NCBI GenBank assembly: GCA_014526335.1
Contig: JACTAT010000049.1
Location: 930,001 to 994,000 of the forward strand
Direction of reading: 5' to 3'
DNA from: Chrysaora quinquecirrha
Lineage: Eukaryota > Cnidaria > Scyphozoa > Semaeostomeae > Pelagiidae
Length of the DNA stretch: 64,000 bases
A program made the translations under genes and the position numbers. The notes beneath the pieces are model-generated. The model worked only from the letters and a program-made list of their open reading frames with translations. It was not told the DNA's origin and did no database searches. Positions 11,715-22,683 of the stretch are shown here, piece after piece. Position 1 is the stretch's first letter, and the number at the start of each line of letters is the position of its first letter.

Positions 11715-12236
11715 TAGTCCGGTACCAGAGAAATAAAATCTTATCCATTTTCTGGTCCTACTTTAGTGCGGTTTGGATTGTTTCTTATGATGACAGAAAT
11801 ATTTTAAGCTTCTGGACCATCCAGATTTTGGACTCTGGTGGCCGTAAGGGCGGATTTTCCGATTTAGCCCCCCCGCCCATAGGTCAATTTTTTTTTTCTT
11901 CAAACCCCAACATATTATATATCATTCGATTCAAAATCTGATGCTGATCAAACTTTAATATCAGACTTGTATCTGAAAATCAAGCCATCTCGAGATATTG
12001 AGCACTTTTGTTTTTATAATTCGGGGTGGTGTAGCAATTTTTCGAAATAGTTTTAACTAGGGCTTTGAGAAACTACATGTTTGATGCATGAAATATTACC
12101 GCCTTGTTGAAGAATGGAATATATTTTATTTCTTTTCACTGAGATCCGTAGAATATTCGAAGTTAAGCTGAATGTACCTACTGACAAGTACTTGAAAAAC
12201 TTTTTGTTAAACAAAATAAGTTTGCAAAGCCTTGTT
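11715..12236 (+). repeat. Left inverted arm of the foldback-like element
   Basis: Complementary to 14661-15180. Includes a seven-to-eight-C run near 11868 and a run of T near 11888 that vary in length between the arms. Open frames here are by-products of the repeat. Confidence 0.85.
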
Positions 12237-12689
12237 GCCTATAAAGCCGTGGCTACAAGTGCAACATTTTGCTTGAAATGGCGACAGAACATGTTCAAAA
12301 ATTTTTGCTGCGACCGCAAAAACTAAGGGATGCACGTGTAGCCAGGAACTTATTTTCGAATAAAATGTTCTGCGACCTCAGAAATACAGTCGCGGAACAT
12401 TGCTTTCTAGTTAACTTTTCGCGACTTGCTATTACTTGTCGCGAGTAATGTCGCAGCATGTAGCCGGGTTTTTGAATTGGCGACGCAACATATCACATTG
12501 CTTTTTGTTGTCACTTTTCCTGGAAATTTTCTAGGACCCATTCTTCTTATAATGCAAAATGATTGTCGCAGATTTTCTGTCGCAGTATTAGCGTGTAGCC
12601 ACCTCAGGATTTTTCATGACTGGACATTCTCAGGTTTGTGGTGTCACCATTTCACACAAAATGTTGCACGTGTAACCGCCGTTTAACCA

Positions 12690-12960
12690 GCTTTTCTCGA
12701 CCAATACAGGCCGGTTTTTCCAGACCAAACGGGCCAGTCTCAATGCTTAGCCGGCTTTTCTTGAAAATAGAGGGCCAGTGTGAATGCTTAGTCGCTTTTT
12801 CTCGACCAATAAGGGGCTGATGTATGCGTGGACTGTTTTCTCGACACAACACGGTAGGACTCCATCCCCAGCAAGCGTTTTTCGACCCATACGGGCAAGC
12901 CTCAATGCATAGCAGTTGTTTTTTACCAATAGGGGCCATCCTTGATGCCTTGCCTTGCCT
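12690..12960 (+). repeat. Left subterminal minisatellite (~50-bp units)
   Basis: About five units of the form CCGGCTTTTCTCGACCAATA...GGGCCAGTCTCAATGCTTAG. The same units run in the opposite sense at 14270-14660. Between the arm and this array (12240-12690) a looser repeat with GTGTAGCC and GTCGC phrases is present. Confidence 0.75.
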
Positions 12961-13079
12961 CGGACGATCATTTGTTTGAGTTCCTAAAAATCAATCAAAG
13001 CATTTCAAACAACCAAGTAGCATTTCATAAGTTCCACTCTCCGATAACATTGCTTATAAGCAGCACTGACTTCTGGTAT

Positions 13080-14190
13080 GAAAGCATTGATTGCCCCAAT
13101 GTCAATCTCACTATTTTTATCAACCTTAAAATAGCATTCGATACTGTCGATCACGATATACAGTATTACTCAAAAAATTAGGTGCATATGGAATAAGACG
13201 CAAAGCCGGAGATTGGCTTAAATCCTACCTGAATACCAGAAAATTGGTTTGCGCTCTGAACTTAACGGTAAGAATTCAAAAGTCAAAGAAGTAACCTGTC
13301 GTATTCCTCAAGGTTCATGTTTTGTCCTCTTCTTTTCGTCATATGCCGACCACACCAGTATGACGATTGCATTGAATGATGCCGCGAAACTTGTTGCGGA
13401 CGCACATCAAGAGCCTTATCTCGCTGAGTGGACGAGAAAAACTTAGCCCCAGTCCCAGAAAAACTTAGTTCATCATCATAGGACATCTACAAAAAACACT
13501 ACGAAAAACTTAGTTCAAGTGTCCACCTGTCAGAATTGCTTAAATTGAGTAACTCTGATATTAAGAGTCGAAACGACTAAATCCCTCACAGTGACGGTGG
13601 ATGAAAAATTAAACTGAGACGAACAGTTTCCGCGCGTCAAAGACAAAATGGGTGGTAGTCTAGCAGCTTTAATAAAACTGAAAAATATCGTTCCACAATC
13701 CCAACAATCTAATATATATTATGCATTAATTGAGAGTCACCTACGTTACGTCAATGTTTTCTGGAGTAGTCTGTCAAATACAAAACTCGCTGCTCTGCAA
13801 GGTTTTCAAGATCGGGCGTATGCAATTATAGCAAACGCAACACAGTCAACTTACTGGTTAAACGTATGAAATCTTTTCCCTTAGGATAGGAGTGTCATGA
13901 CATACAAGATCGTGAACATACTAAGCCCTGAAAGCATGTGGGATAAATAACAATCGATATCTTTGTACTCCACCTACATTACGAGGCACTGCAAAGATCT
14001 CCAAATTCCTAGATATGAGATCGAGTATGCTTAAAAAAGGCTTTAACCACACAGCTCTGAAGACTTGGAATGATACTCCCATAGAAATTTGTGGTCTCAC
14101 AGCATCAAATCTTTTCGCAAAAACAATTAAAAAAGTATCTTATGAGCAAAACACAGAAACAAACTCCCTGGAAGAACAGCATGATTAGGT
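13080..14190 (+). pseudogene. Decayed non-LTR reverse transcriptase fragment inside the foldback-like element
   Basis: Pieces of a LINE reverse transcriptase in shifting frames: IFINLKIAFDTVDHDI (motif A region, about 13105-13160), RIPQGS (motif B region, about 13305), a YADHTS remnant of the catalytic YADD box (about 13345), then the post-polymerase segment around YYALIESHLRYVNVFW (13648-13869). The second catalytic Asp of YADD reads His, and frameshifts and stops are frequent, so it is inactive. It resembles Jockey/CR1-type LINEs. It is either an old insertion in the foldback element or captured cargo. Confidence 0.75.
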
Positions 14191-14269
14191 TTATCAGTAA
14201 AGTAGGTAGAGATTATTCGTAAGGTCGTGTATTTTAGCTGAAAAGTTATCTCTGTCTAAATGATATTAA

Positions 14270-14660
14270 ATGGAATGAAAGGCTGGCCCGTGTGTGTCAA
14301 CAAATTCCGGTCAAGAATCGAGGATGGCCTGTATGGGTCGAGAAAAGCTGGCCAGTCATAAAGGCTGGTCGTATGCATCGAAAAATTCCGACTAAGCATC
14401 GAGGTGGCCCGTATAACTTGAGGAATACAGGTTAGGTTAAGCAACAAGGTGGCTCCGAATACATCAAAAAAAGCTGGCCAATGGACGCGCAAAAAGCCGA
14501 CTAAGCATTGAGACTTGCATGTATGTTCGAAAAACACTAGCTAGGGAACCATTCATGCCAGAAAAGCCGACTAGGCATCAAGGCAAGCCCGTATGGGTCG
14601 AGAAAGGCTGGCAAGGGATGAAGGCCTATCCGTGTATGTTGAGAAAAACCGGCTAGGCAT
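14270..14660 (-). repeat. Right subterminal minisatellite (inverted relative to the left array)
   Basis: About seven units with the phrase GGTCGAGAAAAGCTGGCC or its variants. They are complementary to the units at 12690-12960, so the inverted symmetry of the element extends inward from the arms. Confidence 0.75.
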
Positions 14661-15180
14661 CGAGGCTTGGCAAACTTATTTTGTTGAATGAAAAGTTTTT
14701 CAAGTACTTGTCAAGGGATACATTCAGCTTAACTTCGAATATTCTACGGATCTCAGTGAAAAGAAATAAAATATATTCCATTCTTCAACAAGGCGGTCAT
14801 ATTTCATGCATCAAACATGTAGTTTCTCAAAGCCGTAGTTAAAACTAATTCGAAAAATTGCTACACCACCCCAAATTATTAAAACAAAAGTGCTCAATAT
14901 CTCGATATGGCTTGATTTTCAGATACAAGTCTTATATAAAAGTTTGATCAGCATCAGATTTTGAATCGAATGATATATAATATGTTGGGGTTTGAAGAAA
15001 AAAAAATTTGACCTATGGGCGGGGGGGCTAAATCTGAAAATCCACCATTAAGGCCACCAGAGTCAAAAATCTGGGTGGCCCAGAAGCTTAAAATATTTCT
15101 GTCATCATAAGAAACAACCCAAACCGTATGAAAGTAGGACCAGAAAATGGATAAGATCTTATTTCTCTGGTACCAGACTA
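14661..15180 (-). repeat. Right inverted arm of the foldback-like element
   Basis: Reverse-complement partner of 11715-12236, with scattered substitutions and homopolymer differences. Confidence 0.85.
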
Positions 15181-15746
15181 TACCTATTTGGATACATCTT
15201 GATATAAAAATTAATCTAGATACTCCACTAAACATTGGACCACATTCGATGATTGATTCAAAACACTTGTTCTAGGCGATTCTAGGCCTTATCTATGACT
15301 TAAGGTAAAAGCTCAAGAGGCCTGATTTGGTCAACCAAAAAGAATTCAAATAAATTTACAACAATCACAATCAGCAGACACCTCCCTCCCACAGAGGTTA
15401 TAATAAGCTATTAGATGCTAATTTCTTTCCAATTTCAAAGTAAGCAGACCTAGGCCTACCTACGTTTGCAGTGCAATTTTGCAGTGCAAATGTTTTGAAA
15501 AACCTTCTGTATCATATATCAAATTTTATCTTCCAATGTCACATCTATCAGCTCAGCTGCTTCTCATAACATAAACATCCACTCTCATCTGAAATTTGTT
15601 TATTTTCCTTGACAGTTTGACCAAAATTCAAAAGCTGTGAAAGGGGTCTGCTTAACCAGCCCTCATATATTCATTTCAAAGCAACAATTATAAAGATTTA
15701 AACAGAGCATAAGATTTCTGTCAGTTTTTAAGAATTCAAGTCAAAA

Positions 15747-15897
15747 TTAATATCTCTTTACTGTTTCTTTTTCCTTTTGGTGCAGGCTGGTACATAATGA
15801 GCAGGTCCAATCAACATCTGTTTCAAACACTGATTTTGGTATTTGTTCACACATTTGATGGAACCATTTTCCACAGGCATTGCACTCAGCCATTTGT
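15747..15897 (-). pseudogene. MULE gene exon 9: PHD finger C-terminus
   Basis: Last exon of the MULE gene. It follows a TTTATAG acceptor and joins in phase to the donor at 16575. It supplies the second part of a C4HC3 zinc finger: CNACGKWFHQMC and WTCSLC. The first two cysteines (CTC) lie at the end of the preceding exon. PHD fingers bind histone tails or other proteins, and in this element class they may tether the transposase or protease to chromatin (inference). The stop codon is at 15747. Confidence 0.8.
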
Positions 15898-16575
15898 CTA
15901 TAAATGGAAATGGAATTGCTGAGAAATAAATCATACATCGTAATGACAGATATTCATACACCTAACCAATAGTTGAACCTGATAAAATCATTATGAACTG
16001 TGTTCTGCTGTAAGTATACGGTACTTAACATCTTGAAAAGGGTCAACAGTGGTGGCATTGGAAAAAAAGGGGGAACCAAAGGAATTTAATTTCAAAATAG
16101 ACTACACCTACCTCCTACAGAAAGGCAACCAAACTCCTGCTGACAATCTGCAAGCCCTAGTGAATTCTCTAAGCTTTTGCAATCACTGAATTATTTAGGA
16201 ATATTTTTCACAATGGACACTTGTGCAACAACTATAACTTTATTTCTTTTACTTAGCTTTCAAGTCAATTCTAGCAAATTAGACTTTTTAAATAAGTTAT
16301 CTGATAGATATTCTATGTGTCTGAATCCAACTTGCATTATAGACACAAAACTGTCTTTATAAAAGGCCTTGCATTCATTGTTTTATTTTTAAAACTTCAA
16401 AATTGTGATAAAAAGAAATAATGTTGGACATAAGTTACAGGGTGGATTAGTTTCTCCAAAAATGACTTTTTTGGTGTGAGGAAGGTCAGGCATCCGGTAC
16501 TTTTTCAAGGATAGTTTAGACCTCTTTTTAGGTCAGCCATTTTAACAAATATTATTTACATTCAAAATTGCCTAC

Positions 16576-17834
16576 CTTGATTTGATCCTTTTATCATTTG
16601 CAGTCCAAAAGTGACGACAGGTGCAGAAAAGATCTACCTCAATGACTTTGGCTGTACATATTTTTCCTTTTAAACTTTGGCTCTGAGGAAATGGTTCAAG
16701 TTTGTCTTTGAGAGGTGCCTTTAACAAATGTGACCTCATTTTGACTTTGTCAAAGAGAACCTTAGCAACATCATCCTTGCCTTGCAGTATACAATGTGCA
16801 AAGGCCAATGCGTAAACTCCACAGTCAACTGAATTTGTCTGCTGCTGAACTGGCAATACATTTATTTTGAGTTTTGGCATTCGACATTTCATGATGTGGC
16901 ATATTCGAAGCATTACATGATTTGCTATTCTGCCAGAGAACATGCTGTCAAGGTTATTTCAGCTCACCCTCTTGACAGCCATATGTACTAATGGTTAGCC
17001 AGTGATATTCTCCATTATGGAGAACCTGGACAAAAGGAACATCAGGCATTGGTCGGAACATCAATTTTTGGCCAAGAACAGTGTCTTGCAGGCCATCTAA
17101 TGTTTGTAGATCTCTTGCCATCATTCTTTGAAAAACATTGATGATATTGTCAGTCAACATGCTGTTTTTCCTAAGGGCTGTGAAATCTTTATTTGTTATC
17201 TCTGACCTAATGGAATCCCCTGCAAAAGGTTTTTCAATTCTTTGCTCCTCAGTGGCATCAGTGTCTTCTTGTGTAAGATCTATGGTATTTGATATCAAAG
17301 ATTTCTGAAGGAAGCAGGCTTGTAATTCTGATGTTTGGTTTAAGTCATTGTCTTCTTCTTTGTCACTTGTTGTTGTTTCAGTAGCAGGTTTTATATCAAA
17401 CACTAAAGTGTCTTCTCCAAGCATTTCTGTTTGTTCTGTGACTACTTCTACCACTAGATTTTCAGTTTCATTTGTCTTATTTTCTAAACTCAATTGTCTG
17501 GCTTCATCCATTTTTTCTCTTTTCTCTCCAATTCTATTTGCAAATTCATATTTTCTTTTCCTCCTTTGTAAATTCTTCAAAGTTAGTTTTGATTTTTGTT
17601 GTTTGCTTTTGATTTTTTCATCTCTCATATTGTCATTTTTCTTTAGCAGTGAAAGACCTTTCTCCTTGGGGCATGCAAGATAGAGCTTCGCCTTCAAGCT
17701 TTTCAAATAAGAAAGAGCTTCATTGATGATTATTTCATTATCTTCAACGAGATATGTCAGGCTTCTAATTTCATCAAGACTTTCACGACAAAGTGCAGCT
17801 ACTGTTCTGGTACACAACTGGCTCTGAGGTTTGT
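16576..17834 (-). pseudogene. MULE gene exon 8: coiled Lys/Glu-rich linker and Ulp1-like cysteine protease
   Basis: The exon starts after a TATTTCTTAG acceptor at 17835, phase-matched to the previous donor. About 200 charged residues follow, then a C48 (Ulp1/SENP-type) protease: EYHWLTISTYGC holds the catalytic His and QQQTNSVDCGVYALAFA the oxyanion Gln and catalytic Cys. Such domains are common passengers in eukaryotic MULEs and may cleave SUMO-like conjugates; their role in transposition is unproven. The frame shifts at about 16945-16955, between the His and Cys parts, which kills the protease. The exon ends with CTC, the start of the PHD finger. Confidence 0.85.
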
Positions 17835-18454
17835 CTAAGAAATAGATATTATTTTCCTTCAGTGCATAACATTTTCAAGGCATTAAATTCAATTTCTAAA
17901 GTACACATTTCGCATTATGTTTATTTAAATTTCGGATTCAGAGTCCAACCTTTGATTTGTTGGCAAATGTCATACATTTAAGAACTTTACTACGAAGGTC
18001 TCTTGACTTCCCCTCTCTTCAGGGTAAAATTGAAGACCGATACCAGAAAAACTATGAAGGTGCTCTTAGGATGGAAAGATTTTTAATTTTTGCATGAAAT
18101 TTTGCAGTAGATTGTGTCAGGAAAGTGATTCCCTCCACAATCCGAAAACAGGAACTAGTCTGTAGACAGAAGAATTTTTTATGTGGTCTGCAAACAGCAT
18201 GGTCTTGTAGTTATATTTTTTGAGTCTTGAAAGGACCACGAGAGACAATTTATCTAAGTTTTCTGGAGGAGCATATAGTTGACCTGCAGAAGATATGAGT
18301 TACTTTGACACATCATGCATCTCCAGCCATATTTATGTCATTATCAGTAAATACCTTTTACGTCAATCCCTCTCAGCTTACATGTAACTGTATGACACTA
18401 CCCAGCATGCAAAATCTTTCAAAAGAATAGTCCTTAGAATTTAAAAAACCTTAC

Positions 18455-19002
18455 CTGTATTGATGGTTTGGTTATTGTTATCTCCTTCTATTGCAGCAAT
18501 TATGATGTCATCTGGTGCCTCAGTAGTTGAACCGCTCATATTGTGCTCACTGGCTTCTGGCATTTCAATTCTGCTGTTTATGTCTTCAGTATAATTTTCT
18601 CTATGTTGTATTACAGTTTCATCCAGAGTTAGAAACGGTGAATTGATATAAAGTGGTGAAAGTGACTGCCATGACCATATCGGAAATTTCTTGAATACGG
18701 CAAAAAAATGTTTACATAGATATGCGGAGCGTCGCCAGCTGTAACATGTGCAGTTTGGTATTGTATTTTCATCACCACAGATCAAATGGTACTCATCTTC
18801 CTAAGTGTTTCTTGAACAGCTCTTTATGGTAAATTTTCCATGCCCTGTCATTACGACGTATGATTCGTTAATATCCTGTGAAAGATCTATTTTCTCCATA
18901 CAGTGCTTTATCAAATCTGCAGGTCTATTCTTTAAAAACTCTGGAATACTGGTTGCGTACGAACGATAGGATGAACTCATTTTGATATTCGCATCACAAT
19001 AT
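18455..19002 (-). pseudogene. MULE gene exon 7: SWIM zinc finger
   Basis: The exon lies between a TTCGCAG acceptor and a CAG|GTAAGG donor. After about 75 residues it has CTCYSWRRSAYLCKHFFAVF, a C-x-C...C-x-H SWIM finger, a DNA/protein-binding module normally C-terminal to the MULE transposase. An in-frame TAG at 18801-18803 lies about ten codons upstream of the finger. The frame resumes unchanged after it, so this is a point lesson of decay rather than a frameshift. Confidence 0.85.
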
Positions 19003-19423
19003 CTGCGAAAAAGGAACAGGTTTTTCAATACTTGAACACAAATATGATGGTAGTTGAGAAAAGGTGAAAACTTGGTTTCATATTGATGCATATTAAATAG
19101 ACTGACGATAGTAACTATTGTGGAGAGAAGATAATTTTTTACTAAGGTTGATCTAATAATTCGGGGCAACAGTTTGATGACAGTTTGAGGGATGAACACA
19201 ACCAAACCCATGCCTTAGCACAACAGCTGATGCTATAGCTAATAGCTGCAACGGAAAATCAACGGTATACAGCATTGCTTTCTAAAAGAAGGGTCATGAT
19301 TTTGTCTAGATGAAATAAAAAATGATACTGCAAGAAATTCGTATCTCCATGTCAGATCTTGTTGAAAGACCTTGTTTAATTTCAGTTAAACAACAGATAG
19401 ATATTTTTACAAGGAAAACTTAC

Positions 19424-19983
19424 TTTTCATATTTATCAACCAGAAATTGACTGACAAGGATTGTCAGCATGCCTGTAAGTGATGTTCTTGAATGTCGTTG
19501 CAAATACTGGCACTTTAAAAATTCATTTTGACGCTCAGTTCCGTTGTTCGTGTTGCAGTTTACAAGCAACCTCTGTTGTCTATAAGCTTGAACCCATCTC
19601 TGAGAAAGATTTTTAATAATACGTCAGTGGAAATGATGAATTTAGGAAGCTCAACATAAGTAGAACTTTAGGATCAACATAAATAGAATATCTATGTTTT
19701 CAGAAAGAGATGTTTTGCCTTCTGACACAGCTTACCTTCTTAATGTTCAGCCAATAATTTTCAAGATATTTGACGAGTTTTTCGTAGGATGGATTCTTCC
19801 AGAAAGCTGAATTTTTAAGATCTTTTTCTGCTTGTTGACATTCATCTAGAGTATGGGATCGAGCGATTCGCCTAAGCATATGAAGAACCTCTTTTCTAAT
19901 TTTCACACAGCCATTTCATGTCTTTCGCAACCATCGTTCCCAGGCTTGCTCTCGATGGAAGTCACAGATGAATGTGGTACAGC
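19424..19983 (-). pseudogene. MULE gene exons 5-6: C-terminal half of the DDE transposase
   Basis: Exon 5 is 19736-19983 and exon 6 is 19424-19599. Exon 5 begins after CTTGCAG and encodes FICDFHREQAWERWL, a conserved MULE transposase segment. Exon 6 encodes RWVQAYRQQR and NCNTNNGTERQNEF, whose Glu fits the third acidic catalytic residue. Phases match across both introns (0 at 19735/19600, 2 at 19423/19003). An in-frame TGA lies at 19916-19918. The enzyme would cut both ends of the element; this copy cannot make it. Confidence 0.88.
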
Positions 19984-20425
19984 CTGCAAGAATTTTATGA
20001 CTTTTGAAATCAGACGAAAAATAGTTAAAAAACAGCAACTGTCGTTTTATGATTGGTCTGCCTCCACAAAACACCAGTACATTATGGACAATTTCTCATA
20101 GAAGAGAAGAATTTTAAAAATTTAGCTATTATTATTGTCTAAAATTCACTGCACACAGCAAAAGAAGACCTCTACACCCAAAGTACAGTCTTGACTCTTA
20201 AGTATTATGTGCGGGGAAGTTATTACTACATTCAAAGTGGCTTAAGTTCAAAACAGAATTCTCATAAATCAAAAACAATAATTACCTGACTTTTTTTAAA
20301 GTTTGAAACTTTCTCAAAATGTGTATGGCAAACCTATGGCAAACAGTTTTCTGCTTTTCTCAAATTTTGCTGGCATCATGTAGATGTGGTCTAACCGAGT
20401 AATAAAGTTAAAGAAGTATTCATAC

Positions 20426-21203
20426 CTGGGAAGACTGTCTCGGTGGCTGAAATTTCCTCAGTTGAATAATCTGTCATAAAGAATCTTGGATGAAACTCTG
20501 GATTCCAATCTTTTATGACTTGCAACGCTTCGGCAATGCTTTCCGTTTATTCTGATTCACATACAAACGTTGCAACTACTTGGTAGTCCAAATTAGTCTT
20601 GACGACAAGGAAGAATAATGGCAAAGCGTAACGTGTGGTGCGGTATGTCGCATCTAAAAGAGCAAGTTCGTTACCATATCTGTTCAGAAGACAGCGTTGC
20701 CAGTTTGTTTGATGAACGAAGAGTAGACTGTCACGATTGTTTTCAGTAACCTTGATGTCTAAAGAATCATCAGAATCGTACCCATCAGAATCACTTTCAT
20801 CAGTTGATTGATTGATGTTATCTCTCGTTGCCTTTGGCCGAAAAAAGATGCAAACTGATTCATCTTCGCTCTTCCATTGCTCCACTTTAGCACTGAGACA
20901 TTCTTGGTCTATCATAGAATAACGGAGTTTCTTCTTAACCTGAACCATGTGGTCTCTGATATTCTTTGGGCGCGGAAAATATCTTCTATTATTTTTATCA
21001 GGTTGAGCGCCTTTTCCAAACATTTCGTTGGTAACGAATATCCTTAAATGTCGTCACATTTCATTGACGCTGGACACACCTTCTTATGATGAAGACGATC
21101 ATTATAGTCCTTCGGACATTGCGATAGCATTGCGATGTTTTTCTAAAGCAGCTTTTATTTTTCTTGAAGATTCTTTGCGCCTCCATTGTGTGTTCTCGGT
21201 TAT
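20426..21203 (-). pseudogene. MULE gene exon 4: N-terminal half of the DDE transposase
   Basis: Begins after ATATTTTCCAG at 21204 with ITENTQWRRKESS and ends at a CCCAG|GTATG donor. It contains LLDATYRTTRYALPLFFLVV (first catalytic Asp) and FFMTDYSTEE (second catalytic Asp), the Pfam-type MULE transposase core. At least two frameshifts fall between 21030 and 21110, and an in-frame TAA lies at 20547-20549 between the two Asp motifs. An acidic Asp/Ser-rich patch precedes the core. Confidence 0.88.
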
Positions 21204-21564
21204 CTGGAAAATATTTGCAGTTATATAATTGTCCGTTACAAGAACATCTGAGGCTCGTCAAAATATGTGAACCGTAGATAATATAAGAAAGCTAAGCAAG
21301 GCACCCTCACCTTGAAGTCAGGGAATTGAACAATCTCTTTCAAGAGGATTTGAGATGGACATCTGAATTTCTTGGTATTTTGTAGCATTGTATATTTTCT
21401 TTTAAAAACATGATCATGATCCTTTGGGAAAAAATGTAATAATATTTGTGAAAATGTAACAGTATTTCAAGCTGTAAACAATTTTAAAATGTAGGATTGG
21501 TTGACAAGAAGGAAATCGAGCAAGAATACACACGATGGGCCAAAGTGCAAAAAAAAAATCTCAC

Positions 21565-22368
21565 CTTTTGTGCATTTTTCTGGATTTTTCGTTTTTGTTT
21601 TGCATTAAATTGTCCATCTTTTCCATGCTGACATTCCAGCTTTTTGTCACCAATGATGAAGAAAGGGATACCGTCGAATTCAATGTTTTCAGCCTGCCAC
21701 AGAACCTTGTGCTTCATATTTGAGATATCTGAATAATGATGATGTTAAAGCAGAGTTTAGAGAAAAAAACAATGACAATGTTAAAAAGTACGTATACTAT
21801 TTTTATTATTTTATCTATTGCAAATGTCACTGACGCATTTATATACCAAACCAACCTGTGTTTCCGAATTTTTTAGTTGACCAATACATGGAATAACGAA
21901 GAGTGAACTCCATTTCATGCCTGTTCACTATCGACAAGGCCTCTTGCAACTTGTTCACCACATGAATTGTTTTAGAAGAATGAGAATCGCTGTTTTCTAA
22001 AAAAAAAATGTTGGTATTAAAATCACGCCAAAAGCTTGTACCTGAAGCCCCCCTGAAGCTTGATAGCAGGTTCAGTTTTCTGGGCTCTTAAAGTGTATTT
22101 TATTCCCACTTGTGATAATACATCATTATTAAAAATCATTATTAATATTTTATTATTATGTTATTATCATAAGGTTTTTAGTTCTTTGTTACACTAGGAT
22201 TAGGTAAGGTAGGTTTTTGTCACAGTTTTATTACCTTTCGGGAATTTACAGCATTTTAATTAAAGATTTGAGCTTAAGCCTGGGTAACTCAAATTAAAAA
22301 TGTTGTATAAATTCTGAATCACCTTTGGTCGTCATGCTTGAATCATCCTTTTTTTCCTTCCACAACAT
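21565..22368 (-). pseudogene. MULE gene exons 1-3: N-terminus
   Basis: Proposed exon 1 is 22323-22368 (ATG at 22366-22368, 15 codons plus one base), exon 2 is 21856-21996 and exon 3 is 21565-21728. Splice phases agree at every junction (1, 1, 0), which strongly supports the model over chance frames. Exon 3 includes LECQHGKDGQ, a cysteine/histidine segment probably belonging to an N-terminal zinc-binding region. Exon 1 is the least certain because it is so short. The right terminal repeat lies only about 290 bp upstream, so the promoter must be in that gap. Confidence 0.7.
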
Positions 22369-22654
22369 CTGAAGTATTGCCTATGGCAGACGGGTAAGGA
22401 TAAATTTTCCCGCCAATTTTTCCCGCCAACACATACTCAAGCAATTACTACAACGAAATCATTGAATTGAATTCAATGACGAAAAAAAGATGAAAAAAAA
22501 TAATAAAGTGAATAAGGATTAGGGTCAAGGGCAGTGAATTCCGAAATGCGTTCGATATATGTACTGCAACCGACCACAATTATCGGTCATAAAAGAACGA
22601 CAATTTCTTGGTAACGAACGATAAATCTCTCCGAAAAAAGACCTCCTCTTCACC

Positions 22655-22683
22655 GTTGATATCAATCATTTACCCTTACGAAA
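22655..22683 (-). repeat. Right MULE terminal inverted repeat (20 bp) and target-site duplication (9 bp)
   Basis: GTTGATATCAATCATTTACC (22655-22674) followed by CTTACGAAA (22675-22683), identical to the left duplication. Confidence 0.9.

Larger units (their letters stand above)
11715..15180. mobile_element. Foldback-like element with ~520-bp inverted termini, nested in the MULE
   Basis: 11715-12236 and 14661-15180 are inverted copies of one another over their whole length (about 90% alike by eye), starting TAGTC(C/T)GGTACCAGAG. Just inside each arm is a minisatellite of related units in opposite orientation (12690-12960 and 14270-14660). The centre holds a decayed LINE reverse transcriptase, not a transposase. 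Long inverted arms with tandem subrepeats are typical of foldback elements, which are mobilised by enzymes encoded elsewhere. A TAC triplet flanks both ends, but a longer target duplication is not clear. Confidence 0.75.
11422..22674 (-). mobile_element. Complete but inactive MULE DNA transposon (11.25 kb, with a nested insertion)
   Basis: The ends are defined by three independent signs. The 9-base word CTTACGAAA directly repeats at 11413-11421 and 22675-22683. Immediately inside are 20-bp inverted repeats with one mismatch (11422-11441 and 22655-22674). The only large gene inside is a MULE-type transposase on the minus strand. A 9-bp target duplication is the known hallmark of Mutator-like elements. 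The gene can be followed through nine exons with phase-consistent GT-AG junctions (15747-22368) and encodes transposase, SWIM finger, Ulp1-like protease and PHD finger. It carries several in-frame stops and frameshifts, so it is dead. A foldback-like element (11715-15180) sits between the gene's 3' end and the left terminus; without it the MULE would be about 7.8 kb. Confidence 0.9.

Noticed and set aside
16945..16967. A 23-bp GTGAGC...TTGACAG stretch, as an intron joining the two protease parts
   Set aside because: It is too short to be spliced; a small indel is simpler.
17348..17683. Plus-strand Ser/Leu/Phe-rich frame opposite the Ulp1 exon, as a membrane protein
   Set aside because: It is the complement of the charged linker of the MULE gene, which has the homology and splice support.
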